From contig PUQB01000022.1 of the NCBI GenBank assembly GCA_003024785.1, forward strand, positions 938,001 through 1,002,000: a stretch of 64,000 bases of DNA, read 5' to 3'. The position numbers and the translations under genes are program-made. The notes under the pieces are model-generated. The model ran no database searches, was not told the DNA's origin, and worked only from the letters and a program-made list of their open reading frames with translations. Origin of the DNA: Selaginella tamariscina (taxonomy: Eukaryota; Streptophyta; Lycopodiopsida; Selaginellales; Selaginellaceae). Shown one piece after another: positions 1 to 12,699 of this stretch (position 1 is its first letter; every line of letters starts with the position of its first letter).

Positions 1-1391
1 AAGCTAAAACTTACCTTCTAGACGTTCCAGTTAAGTTGATTGGTTAATGCAGATGTTCAACGTGTTAAGTAGGGTTAGGAACACCCCTAGGGTTGCCTAA
101 CCCATGCCCTAAAACCCCCACCCCCTTGGGTAGGGTTTAGGGGTAGGAGTAAGGGTAAGTTATATGTTCATCCTATTAATTTATCTAAGGGGCTGAAATT
201 TGTGTGTTAGCCCACTTACACATGTAGGAAAAGAGGGAGGGGGGCTCCGTCACATAAATAAGGTAGAGTATGTAGGAGTGAGGGTTCATGGGTTCATGAC
301 TGAGTCCGTTATCTTCTCTCGATGCAAGCTCTAGCTTATGTCATCAAGGCATAATCCTCTTTTGTGCCGCCCTAACTTCTAGATGATAAGGGTACGTCCC
401 ACCTTTGGGGTAGCTCACCCTTGAAGGTCTTGTCAGAATGCACGTTCCAAGAGACAGAGGTTGAGGCTTGTCTCTAGCCTCCTCCTCCACATCAAGCTAG
501 GTGTAGCATTCATGGCCAAGCAGGGCATGTTTGTGTCCTTGTCCAACTATGGGCGTGGGATCTTGTTTGACATGTTCACATTACCCAGTTCCTGAGGTGG
601 AAGGCAGTGTCACATGGAGATGTGACACTGGGCTAGACGTCACACGATACAATGCCCGAGGCACACCCTTTAGGGTTGTGTCATGGGTTTGTCACCAAGG
701 GGTTGGATACTTTAGTAAACATGCATGCTTGTGCTTGCACTAGGGTACTTAACCTTGGGCATCCGCTCAAGGGAGGTTAGGTCTCGTAACTAAGTGTGCT
801 TTGGCACACTTGGCTAGGGAATATTCTCCTTAGAATTCAAGGGTTGAACAACTTAAGCTTGTTAACATAAGCCCTTTCGTAAGGTCATGTACTTAGGATT
901 ATCCAAACTTAGCCCTAGGGAGTTTGCTTAACAGAACACTCGTGTCTGTCTACGGTGCACACTAGTGTCCTCATTAAGTACTAGCCCTAGGTCTAGGGTA
1001 TAACTTGACCACTCAAACTCTCAAGGGTTAGTCGTGGTTCATGGTATCGCTTGTTGCCCTAAAAAGTTGTACGCCCAGATGAGGGTGATTCCTCAAGGGG
1101 TAAGTGACGATGCCTTAGCTCTATCATGAGGGTATGTATGAGACACATCTCCTTTGTGGGGTTAGGGCATGAGCCTGTCTAGGTCTACTGGGATAGGATC
1201 CTAAAGTCAACTTGGGATATCCTCTAGGGTTTGGGGGATGGTCATTTTAGGGGACTTAGAGTAAGACTCTAAGTCTTCTGTTTAACTAGGCATCTGAGTC
1301 AGGACTCTTAGGGTCATTAGCGTTGCTCACACATGGTGATGACACCGGATGGCCACTAGGCAGCCACGTGTTGGCCTTTTGGGTTGAAACT
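1..1391 (+). mobile_element. LTR-A fragment (3' part of a long LTR), cut by window edge
   Basis: This is the 3' two thirds of a roughly 2 kb LTR that recurs many times in the window, for example at 4327-6321 and 31737-33452. Shared landmarks are the phrase around 265 (CACATAAATAAGGTAGAG), a GTGTCACAT/ATGTGACAC hairpin near 608-632, and an end resembling GGGTTGAAACTTGACA. No protein-coding capacity is seen. It is an old fossil copy. Confidence 0.7.
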
Positions 1392-1429
1392 TGACATTTG
1401 GCATGCTCACCTCCACACCTACCATCAAT

Positions 1430-1975
1430 GTCAGAGTTTTTACCTGGTGCCACAAAGACGGCTTGCCAAGTGCCAACCCTAGAATCCCCTCTTTGGAAAC
1501 CCCGCGAAATCTGGTATAATAACCCGTATTAGAAACCCAACCCTTAGGAACTTAAGCCCTTAGCTGACCAAATTTACGAACAAGGCTCACCTTGTGAATC
1601 AAGATACACGGACTAGCCAAGCTATAGGTGTCATTCCTAGCTTGGCGTGGTTGAAGCAGTCGAAGCAAGGCCTCAACCACTAGTTCTGTAGAACGTGAAC
1701 TCGAGCAATGCCTTTAAGCTTGCGAGCAGGTTTTTGGCCCAAGGATTTGACTAACTCCTTGGAAGTAACGTACCCCTGTCACAAAGGCGAGATCCTGCCA
1801 ATGATAAGGATAGTCTAACCCAAAGGTGGGATGTACCCCTATCGTGTGGAAATTTGGGTTGCACAACAGAGGGTTGTGCCTTGACAACACAAGCTTAACT
1901 TGCACTGATAGAAGGTTAACAAGCTCTCTTTTGAACCTAGGAAGCCTCACTACACATACTTTACCTTATTTATGT
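1430..1975 (-). mobile_element. LTR-A fragment, inverted
   Basis: The reverse complement matches the middle of the full LTR-A copy at about 4990-5470. The match stops at the CACATAAATAAGGTA landmark, where inverted internal sequence begins. It is diverged and truncated. Confidence 0.6.
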
Positions 1976-4326
1976 GGTTTAGGGACCAAATAAGCTAACA
2001 TACCTTTCTTTAAAAACCAATGTGGAAACCAAGAATCTTAACTAACACATTTATTGTATTCATTCTCCAAAGAGCACAACATACTAGATGCCATTCCATA
2101 ATTCCTAATTCTCATCTCACTAAGTTTAAAATACCAAATTTCAAAACTTAATTTTTATAATAAGAGTCTCCCTGAATTGAAAATACTGCACATCTTCGTA
2201 ACATTATATTCATTTCCAACTCTTAAACTGATTATGCAAATGTCCCTTAACACTATACTAATGTATATATTTCCACTAATTCGAGCAATTAGTGTTTTTT
2301 TTTTTCTTTTTTTTTGACAAACATCTTCAAACTAATCCTTAATCCATAAATAGTTGCAATTTCAATATTGATACTCTCAAATTGATAATGATCGTTTTAA
2401 CGTTCAAATCCTTAAGTTTACCAATTAGTTATTATACTAGCAAATATAACTTTACAAATATATCAATTTAATCAAAATGCTACAACTATAATATAGACAT
2501 GGTCTTAGTTTAAATGAACCAAACTTCAATTTTGAGATGGAAATATAATGTTATGACAGTATTCTGAGGAACTCGTTCAAAGACTAAGAAGAATCATGAG
2601 GTTCATCTAACTGATTTAGTAAGATATCAACCTTCACATAAATGTTATCATAACACTAAAGTGTTATATCAACTTCATGTTTCAGTCATACCTTATAATT
2701 CAATAAATCTCCTCAAACATGAATAAGATATCTAGTTCAGTACATCAAACTAAGATACATTATTCATTCTAAACACATAGCAATCATCACAAGCAATGTA
2801 TTGAGAAACTCCTCATTTCTCAGCTAACTTGAAAATACGTTTCAAGTTACAACACTAAGGTACTTCCTTATCAAAGTGTAGGACTCAAATCCGCTTGAGT
2901 CTTTATATTTTATGATTATGCCGCACTCCAAACTCAATATTAAAGAGATATTATACCATACTTTGATAAGTCATTTATAACCAATCTTGAAAAGATTATC
3001 ACAAATCCTTCCAAAGTCTAACATATGAATATCTTAATGATGATGTGATAGGAAACCTTATATTCTCGAAACAGATATTGGACCATACACTAGGAACATC
3101 ATATCAAGATCATCAAGAAGGGAGACCATCTTCTTAAGTTAATCTCGCCACTTCACTTTCAAGGATATTCCACTAGACTCAAGGAACACCAATATACCTT
3201 GAGATAAAACATGTAATGAACCCAAGGAGCACCATCAACCTTGAGAGAAGAAAGTTCTACTTTTCAATATTCCGAAGGATTAATGATACATACTTTATTT
3301 TTCTTCAAGTGCCCACATTTGCGACCATGATGCAGAGTCAATAAACTATCTTTTGAATAATTGTATTTGACTCTAAAATGAAATTGATATTGGAAACTAA
3401 TACCAACTTTTAATTCTTATCAAATACCAACTCTCTGAGGAGGTACATGCACTTAAACCTCCAATAGAAATCCGACTATTATAAAAAAGTACAAGCTAGG
3501 TTGCGAAAGACGAATGGTAGTGTTGTTCCACTTGGTCATGAATTTGACTAAATTTGATTCTTATCGAAAATAAATTTATGTTAATAACACACCAAGTGAA
3601 TGGCAGTTGGCAAGTTGGCATGACCTTGTTGTATACATGTGTTGCACCTCTGTGATCGCCTCTTGTCAAATTGACATGTTTACGAAGAATGAATAATACT
3701 ATTATATCGGAAAGAGCTTGATTTTAATAAAAGTTTATACTTAGTCTAGGATAGCTATATACTAACAAGGGATAGGTATAATAGCAGACACTTATATAAA
3801 AGGGTAATGAGAAACATCGAGGGATATAGAAATGTGAGGTTATAATACTATAACATGTGAAAATGTGAAACCATTGGAAAATCAAAGAAACACAAAGGCG
3901 TTTGGTCAAGCATTTGAGATTAACTCAAACTGCTTGTTGTGTGTTAAACGATAGAGGTCATCAACAGCATTTAATATTAAGGAATAAAGGAAGCTTTTAT
4001 TTCTTATTAACTAAGGGGCCGGCACTAACTAAAGGCCTCCAATATAAATTTTAGTTAAGTAAAGAAATTAACCACTATGTTGTGTGTGTCGAGTGACAAA
4101 CTTTGCAGACATGCAAAAGGTCTCCAAGTGACTTCATGTGGTGGTGCCTCTGGCAGCTGGGTTTATGACTCAGTGAATGATGATTCTGAAGTACTTGGCT
4201 TCGCATAAATGCAAGGAGAGTAATGAATATTAATGTGAATAGTTAATTTTGGTTAATTTTCTTTAACATTCTCTAGTCTTGGAGTTGGACATCAAGGAGG
4301 ACATTGACATTTTCAAAGGCGGGGAG
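1976..4326. mobile_element. LTR-A family internal region, non-coding, with an internal inversion
   Basis: About 1976-3360 is the reverse complement of sequence at 29411-30835. About 3478-4326 matches 30840-31736 in direct orientation and ends in a purine-rich tract (AAAGGCGGGGAGTG) just before an LTR, which is the expected polypurine tract. No gag or pol similarity is visible, so this looks like a large non-autonomous LTR element. The family is assigned from shared termini only. Confidence 0.55.
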
Positions 4327-6321
4327 TGTATCATAGTTTTTACTATGACTCGACCCTTTACTTTGGGGTTTGACTGTTGTTACTTACCAAGTTGTGTGAC
4401 GAACCCTAGATGTAGTAGAAAACAGGCCCGCTTAGTGCACTTGGGTATCTAGTGATGGTCCGGCCGTGTCACAACCTTTCCCTCTCCCCTTATGCCAACT
4501 AGGCAAAGGGCCAATTGGTGTTTATGAGAGGGCCCCTGGTCATGGTGACTCAGTTACGCTTGAGTCTTTTTGCCCACATATCCCACATATTCCACAATCT
4601 TTACCTAGGTAGTCAACCCACCAAGTTAGAACTATGACACTCACCCATTTGAGAAAGTGGATGCCCTCATCCACAAACTTAAGGGTTGCTACTATGCCTT
4701 CCTCCAGAAGGTGTAGCCAGAGGCATTTACTCATGCCCTTCCTCCTAGAAGGTGCAACTAGAGGCGTTTCTACTCACGCTTGGCTCTACTCTAGGCAAAG
4801 CTAAAACTTATTTTCTAAAAAACTCTCCCCTGGTTTGACGTTAAGTTTTTCCAGTATAGCTTGTCAAAAAAAAGGGTTAGGGACTACCCTAGGGGTTAGG
4901 TTTAAGGTTAGGGTTAGGTATCTCATTTCATTAAGGGCTGGCATTTCCGTGCGAGCCCACTTACTCACTAGGAAAACAGGGGGGTGGGGGGGGGCTCTGT
5001 CACATAAATAAGGTAGAGTGTGTGTAATGAGGCTTCCTAGGTTCAAAAGAGAGTTCGTTAACCTCTTATCGGTGCAAGTTAAGCTTGTGTCGTACCCTCT
5101 GTTGTGCTGCCCAAACTTCCACACGAGAGGGGTGCGTCCCACCTTTGGATTAGACTATCCTTATCGTTGGTAGGATCTCACATTTGTGACAAAGGTACAT
5201 TACTTCCAAGGAATTAGTCAAATTCCTTGGGCCGAAAATCTGCTTGCAAGCTCAAAGGTATTGCTCGAGTTCACGTTCGCAGAACTAGTGGTTGAGACCT
5301 TATTCCGACCACCTCAACCACGCCAAGTTAGGAACGACACCTATAGCTCAGCTAGTCCATGTATCCTGATTCACAAGGTGAGCCTTGTTCGTGGACTTGG
5401 TCAGCTAGGGGCTTAAGTTCTTAAGGGTTAACTAAGGTGTTCTAGAGTTGACATTTAGGAGCCATGTTTGTGGCACTTGATGCAACTCTTGAATCTAAGG
5501 GCTATGGCATGATAGCCCACATCGTGGAAGGCAGTGTCACATGGAGATGTGACACTAAGCTATACGTCACACGATACAACACCCGAGGCACGCCCTTTGG
5601 GATTGTGTCATGGGTTTGTCGCCAAGGGGTTGCATACTCTAGCAAACAGGCATGTTTGTGTTTGCACTAGAGTGCTAAGCCTTGGGCATTTGCTCAAGGG
5701 AGGTTAGGTCTCATAACTAGGTGTGCTTAGGCACACTTGGCTAAGGGAGTGTTCTCTTTAGAATCCAGGGGTTAAACAACCTAAGCTTGTTAGTAAGAGC
5801 CCTTTGTGAAGCATCCGCAAGGTTATGTACTTAAAGTTATTCAAACCTAGCTTTAGGGAGTTTACTTAGTAGAACACTCGTGCCCTCACTAAGTACTAGC
5901 CCTAGGTCTAGGGTATAACTTGACCACTCAAACCCTCAAGGGTTAGTCGTGGTTCAGGGTACCCCTTGTCGCCCTAAAGGGGTTGTATGCCCAAATGAGG
6001 GTGATTCCTCAAGGGGAAAGTGGCGATGCCTTAGCTTTGTCACGGAGGTATGTGTAAGGCACATGTCCTTGATGAGGTTAGGGCATGAGCCTGTCTAGGT
6101 CTACTGGGATAGGATCCTAAAGTCTCCTCTAGGGTTTGGGGATGGTCATTCTAGGGGACTTAGGGTAGGACTTTAAGTCTTTTGTTTAACTAGGCATCTG
6201 AGTTAGAGTCTTGGGGTCATTTTGAAAGGCTTAGCGTTGCTCACACAGGGAATTGATGCAAGAAGGCCAATTGACAGCCACGTGTTGCCACGTGTTAGCC
6301 CTCCGGGTTAAAACTCTAACA
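4327..6321 (+). mobile_element. LTR-A, complete LTR (about 2.0 kb)
   Basis: It begins TGTATCATAG directly after a polypurine tract and ends CTAACA directly before a tRNA-type primer binding site. Compared with 31737-33452 it is collinear throughout, which defines the family's LTR limits. The start base is uncertain by one or two positions because of short TG repeats. Confidence 0.65.
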
Positions 6322-6323
6322 AT

Positions 6324-6335
6324 TGGTACCGGAGC
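6324..6335 (+). other. Primer binding site, initiator-Met tRNA type
   Basis: TGGTACCGGAGC lies two bases after the LTR end. It matches 10 of 12 positions of TGGTATCAGAGC, the usual plant initiator-methionine tRNA primer site. This supports LTR-A as a retrotransposon family even though no proteins are seen. Confidence 0.6.
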
Positions 6336-6339
6336 TGAA

Positions 6340-7097
6340 CTCTCAGGAACTGGATAATGTGAACCTATCAAACAAGATCCCACACCCACAATTTGACAAG
6401 GACATGAATGTGCCTTGCTTGGTCATGAGTGCTACACCTAGTTTGACATAAAGGAGGAGGCTGGAGATAAGCCTCAACCTCTGCCTCTTGAAAAGTGCAT
6501 TTCGACAAGACTTTCCAGGCATGGATTCGCCAACGTTAAGGGTGAGCTACCCCGAAAGTGAGACATACCCCTATCGTGTGGTAGTTTGGGCGGCACAACA
6601 AAAGGTTGCGCCTTGACGACATAAGCTTAGGAGGTTAATGAATTCTCTTTTGAATCCAGGAAGCCGCACTACACATACTTTACCTTATTTATGTGACGGA
6701 GCGCCCTCCACTATTTCCCTAAGTGAGTAAGTAGGCTGGCACGGAAATGCCAACCCTTAATGAAATGAGATGCCTAACCCTAAACCTAAACCTAACCCCT
6801 AGGCGGGGTTTGGGCTAGGGTTAGGTCAACCCTAGGAGTGTCTTTAACCCTTTTTCTTTTACAAGCTATATTGGAAAAATCTAACATCAAATTGGGGGAG
6901 AGTTTTCTAAAAGGTAAGTTCTAGCTTCGCCTAGAGTTTTCTGCAAATACCTAATGACCTAGCTAGACCATCACTAAATATCCAAGTGCACTAAGCGGGC
7001 CTGTTTCCTACTACATCTAAGGTTCGTCACACAACTCAGTAAGTAACAATAGTCAAACCCCAAAGTAAAGGGTCAAGTCATAATAAAAACTATGACA
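6340..7097 (-). mobile_element. LTR-A fragment, inverted (5' part)
   Basis: The reverse complement starts with TGTCATAGTTTTTATTATGA, the LTR-A 5' end, at 7097 and runs to the middle of the LTR. It lies tail-to-tail with the complete LTR upstream. Confidence 0.6.
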
Positions 7098-7420
7098 ATC
7101 AAAGCCCTCACCTGGTGCCATAAGTGCAACTTGCTAGATACCAACTTTGGAAACCTACAAATCTAGTAAGTTAATACATATTAAAGAACTCACACCCATA
7201 AATGGTTAAGTACATAAACAATGCTCACTCTATAAGTTAGAATGCATGACTAGCTAAGCTACGAGTGTTGTTTCTACCTTGGCCTGTGAGGCAATTAGAA
7301 CAAGGCTTTAACCACTAGACTTGCATAATATAAACTCAAACAATGTCTTTCAAACTTGCAAACATGAGTTTGATAACTCGTTTGATGTGACGTACATAGT
7401 CACATAATGTGTATTCGCCA
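7098..7420 (-). mobile_element. Older, diverged LTR-A fragment, inverted
   Basis: The block around 7100-7370 is collinear with 1440-1760, another inverted LTR-A piece, but with many more differences. It is therefore probably an older layer into which later copies inserted. Confidence 0.45.
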
Positions 7421-7424
7421 ATGA

Positions 7425-7755
7425 TAAATGATTATTACTTATATTGTCTTATTTTTTTAATTACTCAAAACAATCCTATAAATACTTCTTGGTATAAGAG
7501 AAGGTTTTGGATTCATAACATTTTATTAATTAAAATAAACATTAAGTTTTAACATAACTTTTAATAATAATTGTTATGTTAAATTATAATTGTAATCTTA
7601 TGAACATGATTAAGTTCACATGATCCACGTGATTCAATTAAATAAAAAAGAGTATAATAGAAGTAAAAGTTAAATTAAAACATATATATATATATTAAAC
7701 GTTAGCACAAAAGGTTACATAAACTCACATTTTTAATGTTCTAAGATAATAAATA
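7425..7755. repeat. Diverged direct repeat, copy 1 (AT-rich)
   Basis: This stretch and 8515-8860 share the same order of landmarks: TGTCTTATTTTTT, TTATGTTAAATTATAATTGT, then CTTACATAAACTCACATTTTTAATG-like sequence. Identity is roughly three quarters by eye. No coding sequence is seen between the copies. They could be a degenerate pair of LTRs or a plain segmental repeat. Confidence 0.6.
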
Positions 7756-8514
7756 CTTTTATATTCAAATTCAAGTGTAATTCATGCGATTATAAGTTTA
7801 TTAATTCAATTTACATTTTAATTTTAAATTAATAATAAGAAATGTTTTTTAATTCACTCTGTAGGAGATTTTAGGAATGTCCTTTTAAACTTATTGAATA
7901 TTATATTATCTTATTTGGAATTATGATAATTCTTACATAGTAATTCAAGTGTGCATCATGTGTGTATGTGTATGTGCGTATTTTAATATGTAATTTTAAT
8001 TAAATATAAATAGTAAGTGGAATATATGTTAATATATTAAGGTTTTGAGATTGTAAATTAAATCATTTTCTTTTAAAATAATATATTTTAAAAATATTAT
8101 TGATGTGTGTTTAATCTTTATTGTTTCATATGACTATTGACCATAATAAAAACATAATGCAAATATATAAAAGAACAAAACTATAAAAGTCTTTATAGTT
8201 AAAAAAATAATAAAAAACACTTAAAAAAACAAAATTATAAAAGCCTTTGTAGTTAAAATAATTAGCTTTATGGTAAGATGATTTAATAATAAGGATATGT
8301 GTATTATATATTGATGTTATAACATGTGGAAACCATGAAAGTTTTTGATATGATATGATTTTATCTACGATTAGACATAATTTTAAATTATTTAATTTAG
8401 ATTTTAAATTAGAAACTTTATATATCAAATGTAGATTCAGTTTTAATCTCATTTAAAAAGAATTTTTTTTTTTTATATATTAAGCTTTTAAACATACTAA
8501 AAAATACTTAAGTA

Positions 8515-8860
8515 GTGTGATTATTATTTGTACTGTCTTATTTTTTTCTTATGAATACTTCTTAATATAAAAAAGGTTTTGAGTATGTAACATTTGGAGT
8601 ATTAATTAAAACAAATCGTTATAATATAGTATTTGTATAATAAGTTTTAACACAGATTTTAATAATAATTATTATGTTAAATTATAATTGTGTGATAAGG
8701 TTAAATGTGTCTTAACATCATTAGTTCACGTGATCAAATAAGAAAGAGTTTAATAAAAGTAAAATTTAAATTAAAACATATATATACACACATTATCTAT
8801 ATTAAACGCTAGCACGAAAGCCTTACATAAACTCACATTTTTAATGCTCTAAGATAGATA
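8515..8860. repeat. Diverged direct repeat, copy 2 (AT-rich)
   Basis: This is the partner of the copy at 7425-7755, about 1.1 kb downstream and in the same orientation. The 760 bases between them are AT-rich and hold no supported gene. Copy 2 ends just upstream of the kinase fossil's first ATG. Confidence 0.6.
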
Positions 8861-8884
8861 AGGGTTTCGGATCGGATTAACAAC

Positions 8885-10468
8885 ATGGACCTCAAGCAGA
8901 GATCCGGCACGGGATTGCTGGGTATACTCCTGTACTTCCAGAGCAAACTGCACCTTCACCACCACACAAAAGAAGACAATGACAAGAGACGAAGGTACGA
9001 GCACCTCACTGCACAGATTTCATTGTCAGGATCCGGATCACCGAAGAGAATCGAGGTCTTTGGTGAGTACGTTGCGAGGCAGATCGCGTGCACACGTGAG
9101 AGTAGTGCTCGCCAAGGTTGCATTTCAGTATCTGTCCGGGGACAAGAGCACTCGGACAAGAGTATGGAAGGTCTGTTACTGTTTCTGAGCCGGATGTGCT
9201 CCTCCGAGGAAGAGATGGTGCGCCTGAGCAGAGAGCTTATACGGGAGTTCGATGCGTGTTTGGTGTCGTATTTTGCGTTTCACTGGAGCCACTCGGCACT
9301 GCTGCTCGACCAGGTCCAGAAGGCAAGGGAACACAAGCTGAAGACTGCAGTAATGGCTGCGACCCGGAAGGAGAGGCTCGAGAGGATCAGTAGCAAACTC
9401 AAGATCAAGCGGACGTTCTCAACGATACTCGAAATGTTCCGTGCTATGCACATTGTGGACAGGGGAGTTCCTCAGGAGGGGCAAGTGGTCGTGCCGGCGG
9501 ACTCCAACGTCAGGAGTCCGGTTCTCCTCCTGATAGGAGGCGGAATGGGCGCCGGCAAGAGTACGGTTGTAAAAGAGATCCTGTCCGGATCTTTCTGGTC
9601 GAGTGCCGCCCACGGAGCAGTTGTAGTTGAGGCGGATGCCTTCAAGGAGACAGACATCATATACCGGACGATAAGCTCCTCCAAGCTCCGTGACGGAGTG
9701 GACATCGCCATGGCATCAGCTGGTTCACAAGTCCTCCACGGATGCTGCTTCTTCTCTGCTCGTGGCGGCTCTCAACGAGGGGCGCGACGTGATATTTGAC
9801 GGAACTATGTCGTGGGAGCCGTTTGTTCTCCAGACTATCTCCATGGCGAGAGACGTACACAACAGGCGGTACCGCCTGGGACGGGGATATGTACAGGAGG
9901 ACAACACCGAGGAGTACTGGGTGCCGGACGGTGAGACCGTACAGTCCGGACCGGCTACCGTACAGGATAGAGCTTGTCGGGGTGACATGCGACCCGCTCC
10001 TGGCGGTTGTACGGGGGATCCGACGGGCGATCATCACGAAACGTGGGGTTCCGATCGAGGGCCAGCTTCGTTCCCACCGGTTGTTTGCGGCGTCCCTGGA
10101 GAAGTACTGCAGTCTTGTGGACCAGGCTAGGATCTACTCGACCAGCAAATCAGGGGAGCCGCCGGAGCTTATAGGATGGAAAGACGGACGCAACAAGCTC
10201 TTAATTGATCCGACAGGTTTTGAGACGGTCAAACAGTTGGGGATTAACGACAAGGCAGGTTCTGTTCTTGAGCTGTTCAAGGACGGACACGAGCCGGACG
10301 TTTGGAAGAGCGTTGTACTTGATCCTGAACGGCCTGCCAGGCAGGAGTACATCAGGAGTATGCTTAGTTCATGTCCGGAGTTGGCCTCGGACTCCGACTC
10401 GAGCTCCACCGGTCCACTTCAGAGTCCGACTCGAGCTCGCACTGGTCCACGTCGGAGTCCGACTTGAG
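8885..10468 (+). pseudogene. Plant zeta-toxin-fold P-loop kinase-like gene, broken (fossil)
   Basis: The deduced protein segments match a conserved plant family of P-loop NTPases annotated with the zeta-toxin fold. The family's own function in plants is poorly known. An N-terminal helical region is followed by a Walker A motif (GGGMGAGKST, near 9535) and an acidic EADAFKE motif. Later come the STDAASSLLVAALNEGRDV and DGTMSWEPFVLQTI regions. The gene is intronless across about 1.6 kb and clearly GC-richer than its AT-rich upstream flank. The frame is interrupted about twice, so it is treated as a fossil. A partial inverted copy lies at 12700-13025. Confidence 0.6.
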
Positions 10469-10470
10469 CT
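10380..10470 (+). repeat. Short imperfect tandem repeat at the 3' end of the kinase fossil
   Basis: Units built on TCCGACTCGAGCTC and GGTCCAC repeat about three times. They would encode a serine/arginine-rich tail. The same repeats are found in inverted orientation near 12720-12790. Confidence 0.5.
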
Positions 10471-10700
10471 TCGTATCGGACTCCGAATTCTCTAAAGCAT
10501 AGTAGTGATGTGTGTATGTGCACGTGTGTACAGTATATATAATATATAAAGATCCGTTGTAATCGATGTTAGCTGTAGATCCGTCAATAATACGACAAGG
10601 GTGGTTGACATTTATATTTTAAAATGGAAGGTATGTTTTCTAGGGCTTTTCAAAATTCAAATTGGGGAATGTTGGGAGGGGTTAGGGTTTATGCACAGGC

Positions 10701-11592
10701 ATGGAGAGGGATGAGACGAGGCGGGCGCCGGGATGGGGCTCGGCGCACAAGGCAGTGCAGGAGCTGCGGATGGCCAAGGAACGAGGCGCTGGATATGGCG
10801 GCATTGTACGCAGATGGAAGAAGCTTAACAGGTAATTAATCACATTCTGAATCTAGATACTGGAACTTAACCTCTTATTTCGGTTGCTAACAGATGCCTC
10901 AGACTCAAAGTTCTTGAGCAGCTTATTGAAATCGAAGATTTAGATATCTCTCTCACGGTTAGTTTTGTATATATACTGTGTAATAAGTAGATAGATATAA
11001 CTGGAATATATATATGTTGTGGAGATTAGTTTACTCTATTAAAACTACACACAGTCACACACACACATATGCTTTCTCTTAACTGTTGAGATTCATCTAA
11101 CAACTTTATGTGTGTATGTATATTCACGCACACTCAAAAAACCAAGCTTATATTGCATGCGTTTGAAGGTGTACAGATGANNNNNNNNNNNNNNNNNNNN
11201 NNNNNNNNNNNNNNNNNNNNNNNNNNNNNNNNNNNNNNNNNNNNNNNNNNNNNNNNNNNNNNNNNNNNNNNNNNNNNNNNNNNNNNNNNNNNNNNNNNNN
11301 NNNNNNNNNNNNNNNNNNNNNNNNNNNNNNNNNAACGAAGGAGGAACAAATGAATGCAAGAATACATGGACGGCTTGCTGCTCTGCTTGCCAAAGCCAAA
11401 GGCAAACAAGAGGCTGATTCCTTCCTTCTTGAACACTGTCAACAGATGCCTAAATCAGACAGAGTTAAACTTGGTTATACGCTCATTCAGTGCTATGCTC
11501 AACGGGGCCTCTGGGATCATGTCCTTGATGAATTCAACCTATTGCAGTCCCTAGGTAAAACACACACACGCATGTATGTTTGTAATAATAGA

Positions 11593-11661
<69 letters not shown>

Positions 11662-12650
11662 CACGTAGGTCTATCCATGTGTTTGTATGTATTAATAGAC
11701 ATTAAACTCTCCATGCAGGTGCAACAGCGTCCAGTTACAGAAGTTTACTCCAAGTACAGGCAAGGCTTGGGGATCCATTCGAGGCAAAGAAAACTCTAAA
11801 CAAAATGGAAGCTCAAGGTATGAAGCCCTCTGCTGAAGATTTCAAGACTCTGGTATATTCGTACGGAAGAGCAGCACTGTACGACAAGGTACATGAAACA
11901 CTCGAGTGCATGAAGCTGAACGGATACAGTATAGAGAGTACATATAATACTATGCTCGTAGTCTACGGTACGCACAGGAAATACACGGAGATTTTAGAGG
12001 TTTGCATTGTATGGAAAAATCTAACGTGGCACCTTCAGTGATGACATGGAATGCAGTGACCAATAGTTGCCCTCGTTTGACTTCTCTAGCGTTGACTACC
12101 ATGGTTGGTCTGCATGGCCTGTGGTCAAAGTTTGACTGCTCCGAAGAACAAGGGTTGTCCACAGACTGACGACTTTGATGCTGCCACGTGGAGCGTCGAG
12201 ATGCTCGGGAGATTGCTGGAAACTTAACATGCATAGTATGACTCTTGGTACTGCATATCTGGTTCTACTGTGTTGGCTCAATGAAGTTAAACAAAAATTA
12301 CTGTAAGTGAAACTTATATAATTTATACTACAATTTCTGTATATATATATATATATTATATGTGTGTGTGAGAGAGAATGTGCCTACCGCATGTACGTAG
12401 ATGTGTGCATATATACACATGTATATGAAACTAATCTTGTATTGTCAGTGTGCATGTTCCGGATGAGATTGAAGTTGTAACAGGCTGGGGGAAGCACAGT
12501 AAAGTGGAAGGGGATTCAGATGTGAAGAATGGGATTATGCTGTGTTTAAGGGGTGCTAAGAGCCCGTTTAGGATTGATAGCCAGAACAAAGGGAGGCTCA
12601 TTAGCCATGGACATAAAGTGAAGCAGTGGTTAGCAAGTTTTTGTGATTAA
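10701..12650 (+). CDS. PPR-SMR protein gene (multi-exon, partly in an assembly gap)
   Basis: The readable exons are 10701-10831, 10894-10957, about 11334-11554, 11719-12302 and 12449-12650, joined by GT-AG introns. At least one more exon may lie in the gap at 11181-11333. The middle exons encode pentatricopeptide-like helices (ATASSYRSLLQVQARLGDPF, MEAQGMKPSAEDFKTLVYSY, MEKSNVAPSVMTWNAVTN). The last two encode an SMR domain, with an LNMHSMTLGTAYLVLL start and the hallmark EVVTGWGKHSKVEGDSDV, then a short C-terminal tail and a stop. PPR-SMR proteins normally act on organelle RNA or DNA. The start at 10701 is preferred because that frame reads through the first splice site and has an upstream stop. 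Within exon 4 the frame changes about twice (near 12000 and near 12160), so the gene is either decaying or mis-assembled. Confidence 0.65.
11181..11333. other. Assembly gap (153 N)
   Basis: A run of 153 unknown bases lies inside the PPR-SMR gene, upstream of the exon that begins ...KEEQMNAR. Any translation across it is meaningless. Confidence 0.99.
11594..11659. repeat. Compound microsatellite (CT)n(CA)n in a PPR-SMR intron
   Basis: About 17 CT units are followed by about 16 CA units, wholly within the intron between 11555 and 11718. Confidence 0.9.
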
Positions 12651-12699
12651 TAACTCTGTGTACACGTAAGTACGTTCTCTCTCTCACACACACACACAC

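Noticed and set aside
1-7420. Telomere-related repeats (many CCCTAA-like words)
   Set aside because: The words AACCCTAGGGTT and CCCTAAACC are scattered inside LTR-A and never form a tandem array.
8126-8452. 108-residue minus-strand frame in AT-rich DNA
   Set aside because: Its composition is low-complexity (N, K, Y, F, I), it shows no motif, and it lies between the two AT-rich direct repeats.
11093-11442. Open frames spanning the N run
   Set aside because: They consist mostly of unknown bases. Only the exon after 11334 is real coding sequence.
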